Source of the DNA: Glandiceps talaboti
Taxonomy: Eukaryota > Hemichordata > Enteropneusta > Spengelidae
DNA: 33,500 nt
Assembly: GCF_964340395.1 (NCBI RefSeq)
Contig: NW_027554291.1
Coordinates: 1 to 33,500 of the forward strand
Reading direction: 5' to 3'
In this document: one piece after another, positions 10,831 through 21,448 of the stretch
Layout: every line of letters starts with the position of its first letter
How positions within the stretch are numbered: position 1 is the first letter of the stretch
Position numbers and translations under genes: made by a program
The notes under the pieces: generated by a model
Databases searched by the model: none
What the model saw: the letters and a program-made list of their open reading frames with translations, nothing else
Told to the model about the DNA's origin: nothing

Positions 10831-12020
10831 CTGATACTAGTGACAGATCATGGAAAAGAGAGAGGAAATCATTAATATCAATAATCTCAACTATTAAAAG
10901 AACTCTGCAATCTAAGCTTCTATATTGACCAGCATATGTTCAATGATTGTCCAATCAAATTAAGTTTGCCTCATGAAGCTGATAGGCTTTCATTCTAAGA
11001 TAGTGTTGATAGAACAGGATTTTCCATGACTGAACTGCAATGACCCCCAAGCTTTGACAACTTTTTGACTGGGAAATCAAAAGGCGGAAGCCTACTAAAT
11101 GTAGAAACTTAGCAGATGACTGGCTTAAAGCAAAAATTCAAGTTTGTACTTCACTTTACCAACACTGATTTCAAAATATGCCAAAATTTTGAAAGGGTGG
11201 GACATGCTATTACCATACAGATAAATTTAAACAGATAACAGCTGACATATCAAATTGTAGTGTACATGCCATCTCAGTCTCTCAGATGTTTTTGACAGCA
11301 TTCAATAAAAACAAGATTTGAGTTATGGTTGACCAAATCTAAACATTACAACACATTGTGGCTCTGTCTGCCAATCAGGTGTATAGGAATATAAATTGTA
11401 GATGTATAGGAATCTGCATGTCTATGAAAGTCTTTTTGCACCACTATGTAGTTTGTCAAGCAATTACATCAGTTCATGTATCAAGGCATGATGCAAGTAA
11501 AACCTGGTTGATGGTCAGCCAGCATGTTGAAACCAAAATTGATACAGTATGCCAATATATGGATGCAGTCATAGTGTGTCACACTCTGTGACAGATAGAG
11601 TAAATTGCAATAGCAGTTACTTGAGTTGTGTCATCCAATATCAAACAATGTACATCTTAGACACAAAATATGAAGTGTCCTGAGACATTTCTAACACAAA
11701 CTTTAACGTCGCCAAAACTTATGCACAACCTTTGAAAACAATACTGTAAGTTGTGAAATTATTGTTTTATGTCATGTGACAATATCTGATTTGAAGATTA
11801 GCCATATATAGGGATGAAATTCAAATATATTTGAGTCCGGCGCGATATTATGAACCGAGCAACATTTTTGGTGTGCGAGGGTTTAACCTTGTAACTTGCC
11901 ACATATACGATATTTTGGTCAAAATCTAGCAAAGGTCAGAAAATTTGAGACTGAACTGTATGAACAAACTGACTGCAGTTGTTACACGACGCGACGGTGA
12001 ACTTGAGACTGTGATCGAAA
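10831..12020. other. Intron of the SET-domain gene
   Basis: No exon was recognised. A 77-codon plus-strand frame at 11358-11591 has no recognisable domain or splice context and is regarded as chance. Confidence 0.5.
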
Positions 12021-12786
12021 CGGGACCGCGAGAGAGTTCAGACGATCGACTAGACCCCCCCCCCCCCTTCACATCAGTCTCAGACGTTACGAGTACATTT
12101 TTGTAAATGAAAAGTCTGCTTCATGTAGGACGAAAAACATTGCCAAAGACAATAAAACTGAATGTTGAGATGTATAATGACAACGAGTCAGTGAATCGTG
12201 GTTTTAAAACCTTATCAAAACTTCTCCGCCATGATGTTTGTTTACACGTGACTGTGATTTATAATATTAGTTTATAAAGTTACTAACGCATTTCCATATC
12301 TCTCACTGCTCGACTCCACCACTTACATTTGTACATAAAGCATGGAAGTATAAAGTGACATGATTTCTGGTTGCATACGCCAATACCCTAAAGAAAATAC
12401 TTGTCATCTTGCATTCGTACTTAATGATGAAACAACTGTGTGATGCCGAGTCCCTATCAGTGATTTCGGTGAAAACAATCTGAGATTTCGAACGTCTCAA
12501 ACACTTCATTCTCCCAATTACATCCATACGCTCTTTCACATCATACCATACACAATCATACATAATATACAAAATTAATGACGCGAACATGGTAGAAACA
12601 AGTGTAGTTTTCGAGAAACTAACCGTTTGGATGTTTGTAGATGTAAATACACGTCCAACTTCCACCAACAGCAGTGGGGGAAAAATCCTCCATGTCACGG
12701 CGCCAGACACTTCAAAGAGTTTGATGACGCACTGAGATTTCACTGTCTAGATCTATGCAAATTAGATATATGGGACGGTAACCAAC
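12021..12786. repeat. Tandem segmental duplication, copy 1
   Basis: The unit starts CGGGAC-GCG-AGTTCAGACGATCGA and ends near an octamer ATGCAAAT followed by TAGATAT and GGTAAC. Shared landmarks with copy 2, in the same order, include CTTCATGTAGGA, CTTCTCCGCCATGATGT, AGTTTATAAAGTTACTAACGC, GAAGTATAAAGTGACATGAT and CGCTCTTTCACATCATACCA. A 146-codon minus-strand open frame (12303-12743) covers most of it. It has no recognisable domain and is broken by frameshifts in copy 2, so I do not call it a gene. Confidence 0.8.
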
Positions 12787-13698
12787 GGGACGTGACAGGG
12801 ATAGTTCAGACGATCGATCGACTAGAAAACTTTCTTTCCCTTCACGTCAGCCTTAGAAGTTACAAGTACATGACAAATCTGCTTCATGTAGGAAGAAAAA
12901 TATTGGCAAGACAATCAAGCAGAATGTCGAGATATTTACACAAGTCAGTGAATCATGATTTTAATTTAAAACCTTTTCAAAACTTCTCCGCCATGATGTG
13001 TGTATCATACATGTGACTGAATTTATAAATTAGTTTATAAAGTTACTAACGCACCCCCCCCCCCCACCCTCTCACTGCTCGATCAACACGTCATAAAGAA
13101 TGGAAGTATAAAGTGACATGATTTCTGTTTTCATACACTAATACCCTAAAGAAAAAATTATCATCATGCATTCGTAATTAACGACGAAACAACTGTGCAT
13201 GTGATGCACAGGGGCGTGTATTATTGCTTAGATTGTCGTCTTATTATTAATAAAATATGGTACGAATCCTGCTGCTACAACTGTATCAATCTGTATACTT
13301 CAAAAAATATACAGGTAGGACTATATAGTCAAAGTGTTGTTATATTTAGCCTATAGACCAGGAAAACAACAATCTAAGAAATATTACAAGCCCCTATGGT
13401 CCCATATCAGTGATTTTGAGGAAAACTATCTGAGATTTCGAACTTCTCAAACCTTTATTCTCCCAACTACACCAATACGCTCTTTCACATCATACCATAT
13501 ATAATATACACAATTAATGAAGCGAACATGGTAGAAACATGTGTAGTTTTCGAAAAACTAACCTTTTTCTAGATTTCTTGATGTAAATCCACATCAACTG
13601 TGCAGTGGGGAAAAATACTTCAAAGAGTTTGCGCATGCGACGACGCACTAATTTGCTGTCTGTATGCAAATTAGATATGGTAACTTTGTAGCCAAAGT
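12787..13698. repeat. Tandem segmental duplication, copy 2 (carries a MITE)
   Basis: Same landmark order as copy 1, offset about 767 bases at the start and more after the insertion at 13210-13395. Many substitutions and small indels suggest an old event. A CGGGAC-GCGG-CTTCAGACG string at 13699, at the exact end of copy 2, resembles the unit start again, hinting at a third truncated copy. Confidence 0.8.
13210..13395. mobile_element. Small TIR element (MITE, ~186 bp) inserted in duplication copy 2
   Basis: The ends are inverted repeats of about 32 bases with a few mismatches: AGGGGCGTGTATTATTG then CTTAGATTGT on the left, mirrored by ACAATCTAAG and AGCCCCT on the right. The insert is absent from copy 1 at the matching place, so it postdates the duplication. 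Terminal CAGGGGC-like ends recall hAT elements, but no clean 8-bp target duplication is visible. Confidence 0.7.
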
Positions 13699-13704
13699 CG
13701 GGAC

Positions 13705-14030
13705 GCGGTCTTCAGACGTGCGCTAAACAACAGCCAATCAGAATGTATACACTCGTCCTATGCAACATTTCATCCCAGGGTGGCGATCGACCGTGTGTAT
13801 AGTCTCTGGGCAAGTTTTCTACCTGAGATACACCCGCGCAGTATGCAATCCGTAGGAAAGTGTCAATGTAGACTCCAGCTGAAACTCACAGGATCAACTA
13901 TTTATGCCTAAAGAGGGCCTTATGTGGGTTATTCTTTAGTGGCTCCGGATATATGCACCACCAAGAAAAAAGGTTCCACCAACAAGTGAAAGTGTCGATA
14001 TGCTGGAGCCACCTCTCATTGCGATGTCCA
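13705..14030. other. CpG-richer non-coding sequence
   Basis: Contains a CCAAT box near 13733 and scattered CpG, which might mark a regulatory region or the start of a third duplicate unit. No exon was recognised. Confidence 0.3.
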
Positions 14031-14160
14031 AACATACATACATACATACATACATAGCACATACATACATACATACATACATACATACATACATACACAC
14101 ACACATACATACAGACAGACGTACATACATACATACATATATACATACATACATACATAC
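14031..14160. repeat. CATA microsatellite
   Basis: A run of CATA units with a few interruptions (AGCAC, CACACA, GACAGACG). It produces meaningless Tyr/Val/Cys/Met-rich frames on the minus strand. Confidence 0.95.
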
Positions 14161-14411
14161 TAATACACATTAAGTACAGTTGTATATCTTTGCATATTTA
14201 TTTCTTAGCATTGCCCCATGTTTTCAACTCCAGAAACAGGTGCCATTAGTTGTAACAAGAACAAATATAAAAAACTTTGTTCAAAATTTTAGTAATTTAT
14301 TATTCAGGAAAAAAATTAGAACAACTAGATGAAATGAGCAATTCTAATTGGAAAGTTCAAAAGTTTTAAGCATGATATTGATACTCAATACTATACATAT
14401 CATGCAAGTGT

Positions 14412-14580
14412 TGGGATAAGGGAGTGATCAGTTTTTATGGCCGGGGGTGGGCCAGTGACTTTTTGTTCATGTTGTACTTAAAAATAGTGAACCCCCCCCC
14501 CCCCGCAATTCATTCACAAAACAATCCAACCCCCCCTCTGACAAATAAAAAAACACAATGACCCCCCCCCCCCCCATCTG
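14412..14580. mobile_element. Degenerate G/C-run TIR element remnant
   Basis: GGGAGTGATCAGTTTTTATG followed by GCCGGGGG resembles the E2 left terminus. GGGCCAGTGACTTTTTGTT then matches a phrase near the right end of E2 (23407). C-runs follow at about 14492-14504, 14530 and 14562-14575. No matching right terminal repeat was found. Confidence 0.5.
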
Positions 14581-14671
14581 TTGACAAGAAACACTCTTTT
14601 TGTTCTTGCAAAAGACAGATCTATTCTCAAAGCATAATACCGCACACTGGACAGTTAATTTTACATGTTAC

Positions 14672-14738
14672 CTGTTCAGTAATTTTAAGTGTATCTGGTA
14701 AATTGCTATCCCAAATCCATTGCTTCACATCTATAAAG
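14672..14738 (-). CDS. SET-domain lysine methyltransferase gene, internal exon
   Basis: The minus strand shows a donor CAG|GTAACA after an open frame reading FIDVKQWIWDSNLPDTLKIT plus EQ; the two other frames contain stops. With the acceptor at AAAGAG the exon starts with one base completing a codon (TG|C from the 18461 exon) and ends in phase 0, matching the 9977 exon. An alternative acceptor two bases earlier (14740) would start in phase 0 and encode SFIDVK. The peptide has no recognisable domain; it would lie in the N-terminal extension before the SET region. Confidence 0.6.
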
Positions 14739-14740
14739 CT

Positions 14741-15730
14741 CTTTAGATAGGAACCCTATGAAAAGTATGATTGTCTGTTCACGGACGTACACAATATTCA
14801 TGGTTTAGTAAACAAAAGTTCTAGGATATCTCTTAGATTGAGTGAACTATTAATATTTATTAATTCAGCTAATTATCAAGTACAATATTATAAATGGAGT
14901 TAATATACTTGTAAACCCATGTCAATAACTGTCACACATAATGATGTACTCGCATCATATAATGAATTGTTTACATCATATAAAGATATGTTCACATCAT
15001 ATAGTCAATATTTTGTTTTCTTTAGACTTAACACAACTGTGGCTTTCCATACTTGTACACGTTTGCACTCCTCAAGGTTTTGAATAATGAAATGTGATAA
15101 ATGTCATTGTTTCAAAATAGAAATTAAAAAATGTCATAAAAATGTTTTCTGTACTACAGCAGTTTCTAAACTAGATTACTAAATTCAATTCACTTACTAC
15201 TGGCTATGTTGGTCAGTATATTGTTGGCAACATGATAGCCTTGAAAATAAATACACTCTAATACCAAGGAAATGTAACATTATGATCTGCTGTCAAAATT
15301 TTACTCTCAGTATACAGTCACTCAATGTGGATACTAGATATGCCAGAGGAGATGTAAAATCTAATTTTTCTCATAACTTTGCACCGTGTCAGTACTATAG
15401 AAGTTCTGGCTACAGTAAATAGCCCTTTACTAGATCATCATCAAACAAGTCTGTGTTTATAACTTTGTTTATCAGTCATTCACATAATATATATTCCCTG
15501 AGAATCCGATTAATATTGTATTCACCTTGGAATATATTTCTTTCTTGGTAGTTTATGGTGTAAAACAATAGCAAGAGAAAAGGGGGTTTCACATGGAGCC
15601 TGGTAACATGTATTAAACTTGGTGATGGTCACAGGTATCAGAGAAGAAGTGAAACACAAACACAGAAAAGTTATTTTTATAAGACATGTAGTTCGTACTA
15701 TAGCTATGCCAAGTAACAGTACAATAGTTT
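14741..15730. other. Intron of the SET-domain gene
   Basis: AT-rich non-coding sequence with short CATCATATAA-type local repeats near 14945-15005. No exon was recognised. Confidence 0.5.
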
Positions 15731-16019
15731 GTACATGTATGATAAATCAACATATTTGGGGTGAGATCAGTAGGTAAAAAAACTAATTCTTTTAGTAAGG
15801 CCTCAGAACCCCTTCCTCACCCCTTCTAACTAAAATGGTAAAATTGTTGCAGACAGCACAATCAATTTCAAATCAGTATGTAGTATCATGTAGTGCTATG
15901 AATACAAAGCCAGTATGTAGTGAGGAAAAAATAGCTTTTTAATTGGCACAATAATGTATTTTAGGGCCATGCATAACACATTTTTTTCCCATTTTTCAAT
16001 TTGACATTTTTAGAAATGT
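15731..16019. repeat. 289-bp direct repeat, copy 1
   Basis: By eye this block is identical to 16614-16902 over its full length with a constant offset of 883 bases. It includes the left part of a MITE-like element whose right end lies just beyond it. Confidence 0.95.
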
Positions 16020-16130
16020 TTGTGTTGGGGTACAAAACAGATTTCATTAAAAAGGACCTCCTCTCACCCCACCCCTCACTAAAAGAATTTAGTTTTTACC
16101 CTAAATTGAACTATTGATCTCAACCATAAA
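15755..16130. mobile_element. MITE-like element with imperfect terminal inverted repeats
   Basis: The left side reads GTGAGATCAGTAGG … AACTAATTCTTTTAGTAAGG. The right side, reverse-complemented, reads GTTGAGATCAATAG … AACTAAATTCTTTTAGTGAGG. The two are imperfect inverted copies roughly 370 bp apart. Precise ends and target duplication were not resolved. No coding frame is present. Confidence 0.55.
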
Positions 16131-16613
16131 TCAATTTGGAACTTCTAATGGAGATGATCATAGTTATCATACATTATATGTACAAAAATGTATAGGAACT
16201 AGACTAACTATATACATGGACATTGAATATCCAATATCTAGACACAGGCTGGGTCAGGCACTTTCAGTCACAGTGTTTGCCATATATTATTTCAATGTGT
16301 CCTAAATTGGTTATGTTTGTGCACAATTCAACATGTTCAGGTCAATGGAGGAACAGATTTTAGAGCCAGTAAATCTTAAGGTATTTCATTTCTTATGTGT
16401 TACATGTACAGCTACACATGCAAGTTTTTGTACCACAAAATGACACAATGCAACTCATGGCGTGCAATAGCGAGAAGTCAATTTTCTAACAAATAACTGT
16501 TGCTTAAAGATGGCCATGGTGCAGTGTTGTGATGCCATACCATATGTATTGGATGTATCAAGAGACAGAGTTTATGTTATATTTGAATGTATATTTATAG
16601 CTATTTGTTTATG
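16131..16613. other. Spacer between the two 289-bp repeats
   Basis: Non-coding AT-rich sequence without a recognisable gene. Confidence 0.5.
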
Positions 16614-16902
16614 GTACATGTATGATAAATCAACATATTTGGGGTGAGATCAGTAGGTAAAAAAACTAATTCTTTTAGTAAGGCCTCAGAACCCCTTCCT
16701 CACCCCTTCTAACTAAAATGGTAAAATTGTTGCAGACAGCACAATCAATTTCAAATCAGTATGTAGTATCATGTAGTGCTATGAATACAAAGCCAGTATG
16801 TAGTGAGGAAAAAATAGCTTTTTAATTGGCACAATAATGTATTTTAGGGCCATGCATAACACATTTTTTTCCCATTTTTCAATTTGACATTTTTAGAAAT
16901 GT
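16614..16902. repeat. 289-bp direct repeat, copy 2
   Basis: Apparently identical to 15731-16019. The copy starts outside the MITE terminus and stops inside the element, so it is not an ordinary second insertion of that element. A recent local duplication, gene conversion or an assembly artefact would explain it. Confidence 0.95.
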
Positions 16903-18125
16903 CTTAACATTGTGAACTAAAATCAAAGAAACGTTTCAAACACACAGATAGAGTCAGTTGAATTCATGCAGAACAGTTTGCATATTGTACTAGTTCACTT
17001 AAAATATGAGAGTTCATTTACTTCTATTATTTTTTTTATTATTAAAACCAACACAATACACTATAACTCCACCAAATATATGTTTAAACTATTTTGAAAA
17101 TCTCAGGCATTTTTAATTCATTCCAACTGTTATATATCTAATATTTGGGAGAAATAACTACTTCTACACCCATGCCAATTTGTTTGCTTATATTATTAAA
17201 TGAAACACTTCTTTACTCTACTATCAAACCAATTTTGCAACGCGACCATCTTGCAAAACGATGCCATTTTTAATTCATGCAAGTGGTCCATATCAAATTA
17301 TGATAAGATGACTGATATCACTATTCTTACCCAATGTCCATCCTGACTTTAGTTTAGAAAGTATTTTATTAATCTACTAATGATCATGGTGGCCATCTTG
17401 AATAGGTGGCCATTTTAGATTTATGCAAATGGTTTAATACTTAGTTATAGGCCAAACTCTACTTTCATACCAAATTTGGTGTAATTATCATGACCATTTT
17501 CTGAAATCTGATCTACACTATGAGTAGCTTTACTTGTGTTTAATTCAGTCTACAATGAATTTGTTTAACAGATAGAGGCAAATTGACTGATGAGCACCCC
17601 TGAAATACCCTTATACAATTATCTAATTACTTCACTATTGTAAGTCTACAGAACAGATAGGAAAATCTACTTACAACATATCAAAAGATTCATGGATTGT
17701 ATGCTCCCCAGGGAGTTGAGGTAGTATAAAGGGCCGTTGTGCTGCAATAGATCCATGCCAGGGGTAATAATTGTACAGCACCAGCAAAATCTATTCATAT
17801 ATATGCATATATATGCAAATTTGAGGGGTAAGATCTCAAAATTTCACTTTGAAGGCATGTTTTTTTTTTTGGATTCAGCAATTAAATTATGCTAGAAAAG
17901 TTGCCTTCCAGCTTTTCCCCAAAAATGCCAACAAAAACATTTTCCATGCAGCCAGCGGCTTCTTCTGGAATTGGAACTAGACTAGATTGAACAAGGAAAA
18001 GTATTGTATCTCAAAAGTGGATGTACAGTCTCGATTTTTTTTAGTTTTGCCGCTGACTTTGTTAAATAATGCAAAAAGTATGATTTGTGGAGCAATGCAC
18101 ATTTAACGAAATCGAAACAATGTTT
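16903..18125. other. Intron of the SET-domain gene with degenerate tandem repeat
   Basis: Around 17245 and 17390 the phrases CCATCTTG-…-GCCATTTT-…-ATGCAA-TGGT recur at a spacing near 145 bases, suggesting a degenerate tandem repeat. No exon was recognised. Confidence 0.4.
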
Positions 18126-18613
18126 TATTTTAAGCGAAAGTTTCACAAAACTTGCATTATTTAAATGTGTACGTCGAATATTTATCTTCAGCTAACACAG
18201 ACCGAATGCCAAATTAACCTCACAGCAATTACTCTTTTCAAATTTTCACGTTACAATCTTTCAAAAAACTACTGCCTTGTAAAGATCATTTACAAACCAA
18301 AAAAATACACTTCTTTCTACAGCGTTACCTTGTTTGCTCTGTAGTTTGATTAACTCTAGTTTGATTAACGAACTCAAATTGTTTATATTTTACCACTAAT
18401 ACCACTTGCTGTGACGTCGACGTATTTTAAACGATATTAAACGATCAATTTTAACCTTACCATATTCTTGTCAACCTCCGAGTCTTCGGTTCTTCTTTCC
18501 GTCGGAACACTTCCATCAAAGGCATCTTCATGTATCCACTATACACTGGTGAGGCAGGACATCAGAGTAATCCACATCAGTTGGAGGAGCAGGGTTTCGC
18601 ACACAGCCATCTG
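18126..18613. repeat. Tandem duplication of an exon-bearing segment, copy A (intact)
   Basis: A segment of about 488 bases from TATTTTAAGCGAAAG to the sequence CTCCTCC…GGGTTTCGCACAC is followed immediately by a second copy starting at 18614. Copy A is uninterrupted and holds the in-frame exon 18461-18538. Confidence 0.85.
18461..18538 (-). CDS. SET-domain lysine methyltransferase gene, internal exon (copy A)
   Basis: On the minus strand the exon ends AATATG|GTAAGG and begins after GTGTATAG. The preceding exon leaves two bases (AG|T). In that phase the exon encodes GYMKMPLMEVFRRKEEPKTR followed by RLTRI, and it ends with TG that is completed by the next exon. The basic, helical character is plausible for the N-terminal extension of such an enzyme. 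Another open frame in the same bases (HEDAFDGSVPTERR…) looks equally protein-like but would need a phase-0 predecessor. A short frame just 5' of the acceptor (PTDVDYSDVLPHQCIVD) is conserved between the two copies. The exon is therefore probable, its reading frame less certain. Confidence 0.5.
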
Positions 18614-18911
18614 TATTTTAAGCGAAAGTTTCACAAAACTTGCATTATTTAAATGTGTACGTCGAATATTTATCTTCAGCTAACACAGACCGAATGCCAA
18701 ATTAACCTCACAGCAATTTGGCTGCTTTCACAAAAACTTGTTGGGGGGGGGGGAGATTTTAGGAGGGGGGACTTGAAAATATATGGATAGTGTGGGGGGG
18801 GTACCTGAAAAAATGTTATGGGTTGTACGGGGGGGGGTACCTGAAAATAAATTGACATCATGACTTTTCAAACATGGGAAAATAAGCTTTTAAAATGTTG
18901 GTCTTCCTTTT

Positions 18912-18913
18912 TC

Positions 18914-18948
<35 letters not shown>

Positions 18949-18949
18949 A
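18912..18949. repeat. CAA microsatellite
   Basis: About twelve CAA units near the left end of TE1. Confidence 0.95.
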
Positions 18950-19265
18950 AACAGCAGCTACAAACAACAGTTGCTCACAAGTTAGTAAAATGAAAATTTT
19001 AATTTTCTTTTAATAAACTGTTAATGTAATGATAAATTGAAATGGGCGAATTGAGTGGTACAGATTGTTTTTGTCTGAAAATACCAGTGTCTTTCATGTA
19101 CACTACTATCTACTGAAATTTGGTTCATTTAATGTGTGAAATTACCTTTACACTGTACTGAAAATATTCTTTGTGACATGACTGTGTTTTGGTTTGTGGT
19201 TATCACAACTTTTTCATGTAAATTCTTACTAGTATTAAATGACAGACAACATTTTACATTTGCAG

Positions 19266-19381
19266 CTCTTGGAAGTTAAAAAAAAAGAGTTGGAAAAGGT
19301 TCATCTCAGCCTGCCATCAAAATGTAAAAGATGCACCTACACTAAAACATACTTGACAAGTATCAAAAACTTCTGTGCAAG
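19266..19381 (+). pseudogene. Candidate exon inside transposon TE1
   Basis: An acceptor ending ACATTTGCAG and a donor GCAAG|GTATTT bound about 39 open codons. In one frame these read LLEVKKKELEKVHLSLPSKC then KRCTYTKTYLTSIKNFCA. An alternative frame (KRFISACHQNVKDAPTLKH) also looks protein-like but ends in a stop. No domain was recognised. It may be an upstream exon of the gene remnant at 19625-20229, though the intervening junction could not be reconstructed. Confidence 0.3.
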
Positions 19382-19624
19382 GTATTTTTTCATCCTATAG
19401 ATATGACTATAATTTTCAACACAAACTTTTAATAACACATTCTAAATATTTCCTAAAAATTAGCATATTGGCAATGTCTGCTACATGTGAAACAGAAGAC
19501 AATATCTCACAAGCTGAGTTAACAGAGAAAAAGTAAAATAAGTTTTTTGCACATACTTTTCAACTTTGCATGACTATACTATTACTTGTAAATATAAAGA
19601 TAAATCAATAAACTTTGACACTAT

Positions 19625-20229
19625 ATGGATGTATTCTCAACACCATTAACAAGAGATGATGGTAGTGAAAGACCACCAGATGACTTCCAACCCCGTGCAC
19701 AACTAAAACACCTGTATAGTAAAGGGTTAGTGTCAAGTAAAAACGTTGAGAAACTTGACGAATTGAGCAAGAAACTGTGTGTCAAGAAAGAGATATTAAA
19801 GGGAGCAATCCTTCATTTAGAACAACAGAGAACACTTGCCTCTATGAGGGAAAGAAAAAGAATGAAAGAAAGGGAGCAACATGCTGAAAACATTTGATGA
19901 ATCATGACTGGGATGCGCTTGTCAGAAACGGTGACATTTCCAAATTGAAAGTGAAAGAACTTGATAAGTACCTTTCCAACTATGAAATTCCAGCTGTGGC
20001 AGGAATGTACAAAATAGACAAAGTTGAGGCTGTAAGATGCCACTATTATCAATCTAAAGAAAGTGAGTGATTTGTCATCTGATGACAGTGACAGTGAGAA
20101 TGATGATACAGCTAGTTCCAACTGTGATGAAGTTGAAGGAGAAATTGGGTCTGATGATGATGATGACAATGCCATGTTTATATACACAAGATCTGGAAGG
20201 AGAGCTACCACTTGGAAATCAAAAATTTA
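19625..20229 (+). pseudogene. Transposon-carried protein remnant with SAP-like helix and acidic tail
   Basis: The first 90 codons run from MDVFSTPLTRDDGSERPPDD to a highly charged stretch (RERKRMKEREQHAE) and then hit a stop at 19895-19897. A one-base shift restores a frame reading NHDWDALVRNGDISKLKVKE then LDKYLSNYEIPAVAG. A second shift near 20045 leads to an acidic Asp/Ser-rich run and the ending YTRSGRRATTWKSKI and stop. The LKVKELDKYL…DKVEAVRCH part resembles a SAP-type two-helix DNA-binding motif, and the TRSGRR…W tail recalls C-termini of transposable-element proteins. Two frameshifts indicate decay. It sits wholly inside TE1 and could be a captured host fragment or the element's own accessory gene. 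The family is not identified. Confidence 0.55.
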
Positions 20230-20975
20230 AATAAACACATTCTGAGACTTAGTTTAAAATCCTGCATTCACCTTTGTAATCTAACGTCAAAACCAGTCCA
20301 ATAATCAGGCTCTTACAAGGTAAATGTATTACCAGATTCATTAAGATATACAATTACTATGATAATAGGGCCATCTTAATTATCATTACCACTAATATAT
20401 ATCACTTGATTCCTATTCTGTTAGATGAAATGTGGGTGGCATTTTTGAGTCATACATTTATTTTCTTTTGACATTATATTGAACTATTAATTTACATCAA
20501 ACAAGAACGGGATACATGGCAATGCATTTTATTAAGAGTTTTTTCAGTGTTATTTAGACCAATTTGATTTCTTTTAGCACACATTTAGGAAACTGAACTG
20601 GAACAATACAGTATAAAACTCTCTTTAGATAACATGTGCATCACAATATTTGCAAATACAACTAAAATGACATTCAACTTTAACACTACTAGTATAATGT
20701 ACTAATACAATATTGAACAGAAAACAAAGACTCAGTTGGTCTGCTGATCATTTTACAAGAGTTATTCAAAGTGTAATTCATTTACAAGTATATGTTGTTT
20801 TTCGGAAAGGCAATGCACTGGTTAACATAACATTTTGTTTTAACTGGTGTTTGTGTATATATATAAATACACACAATATACAAATTGATTATATATATAA
20901 TGGACAAAGTTGGTATTGAGTGTATTATGTACAGTTTTGTACTTGGTATGGAATGTTAACGCACAGGAAGAGTAT
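20230..20975. other. Non-coding 3' part of transposon TE1
   Basis: AT-rich, with no open frame of interest. Simple TA-rich tracts occur near 20850-20900. Confidence 0.5.
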
Positions 20976-21320
20976 TCCAAAAAAAAATTATTCGGGTGGG
21001 GGTACTTGAAAAAAAATTAGGGTTTTACAAAAAATCTCCCGACCCCCCCCCCCCCCAACATGTTTTTGTGAAAGCAGCCTTACTCTTTTCAAATTTTCAC
21101 GTTACAATCTTTCAAAAAACTACTGCATTGTCGAGATCATTTACAAACCAAAAAAATACACTTCTTTCTACAGCGTTACCTTAACAGCATTCAATAATTA
21201 TTTGCTCTGTAGTTTGATTAACTCTAGTTTGATTAACGAACTCAAATTGTTTATATTTTACCACTAATACCACTTGCTGTGACGTCAACGTATTTTAAAC
21301 GATATTAAACGATCAATTTT

Positions 21321-21448
21321 TAGTGGTTGCTATGGGTGTGGCCATGGTTGCTAGGGATATCTGCATACATATTTCAAACAATTACTCACTTCCCTACCAG
21401 TTGCTGAGATTATTTTAGCAAAATATACTGGCATTTTGTTGTTGCTAA
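21321..21448 (+). mobile_element. Fragment of the Helitron-like repeat (copy D)
   Basis: Contains GGTTGCTATGGGTGTGGCCA, CTTCCCTACCAGTTG and AAATATACTGGCATTTTG in the order seen at the left of copies A-C. It stops at GTTGCTAA where element E2 begins; the continuation is missing on the other side of E2. Confidence 0.65.

Larger units (their letters stand above)
18720..21079 (+). mobile_element. TIR DNA transposon TE1 (2.36 kb) carrying a gene remnant
   Basis: The termini GGCTGCTTTCACAAAAAC then (T/A)TGTTGGGGGG are inverted repeats with one mismatch in about 29 bases. The empty site is visible in copy A of the duplication (near 18230) and shows a 3-base target duplication: TTT on the left, TTA on the right, TTA in the empty site. 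G-runs follow the left TIR and a C-run precedes the right TIR. No transposase was recognised. The interior carries a candidate exon at 19266-19381 and the damaged frame at 19625-20229. TTA duplications and GG-starting ends suggest a PIF/Harbinger-type element; this is inference. Confidence 0.85.

Noticed and set aside
12303-12743. 146-codon minus-strand open frame
   Set aside because: It lies in a tandem duplicate whose other copy breaks the frame by indels, and the peptide has no recognisable domain.
12627-13016. 129-codon plus-strand open frame
   Set aside because: It spans the junction between the two duplicate units, so it is probably an accident of the duplication.
13898-14170. Met/Tyr/Val/Cys-rich minus-strand frames
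   Set aside because: Pure translation of the CATA microsatellite.
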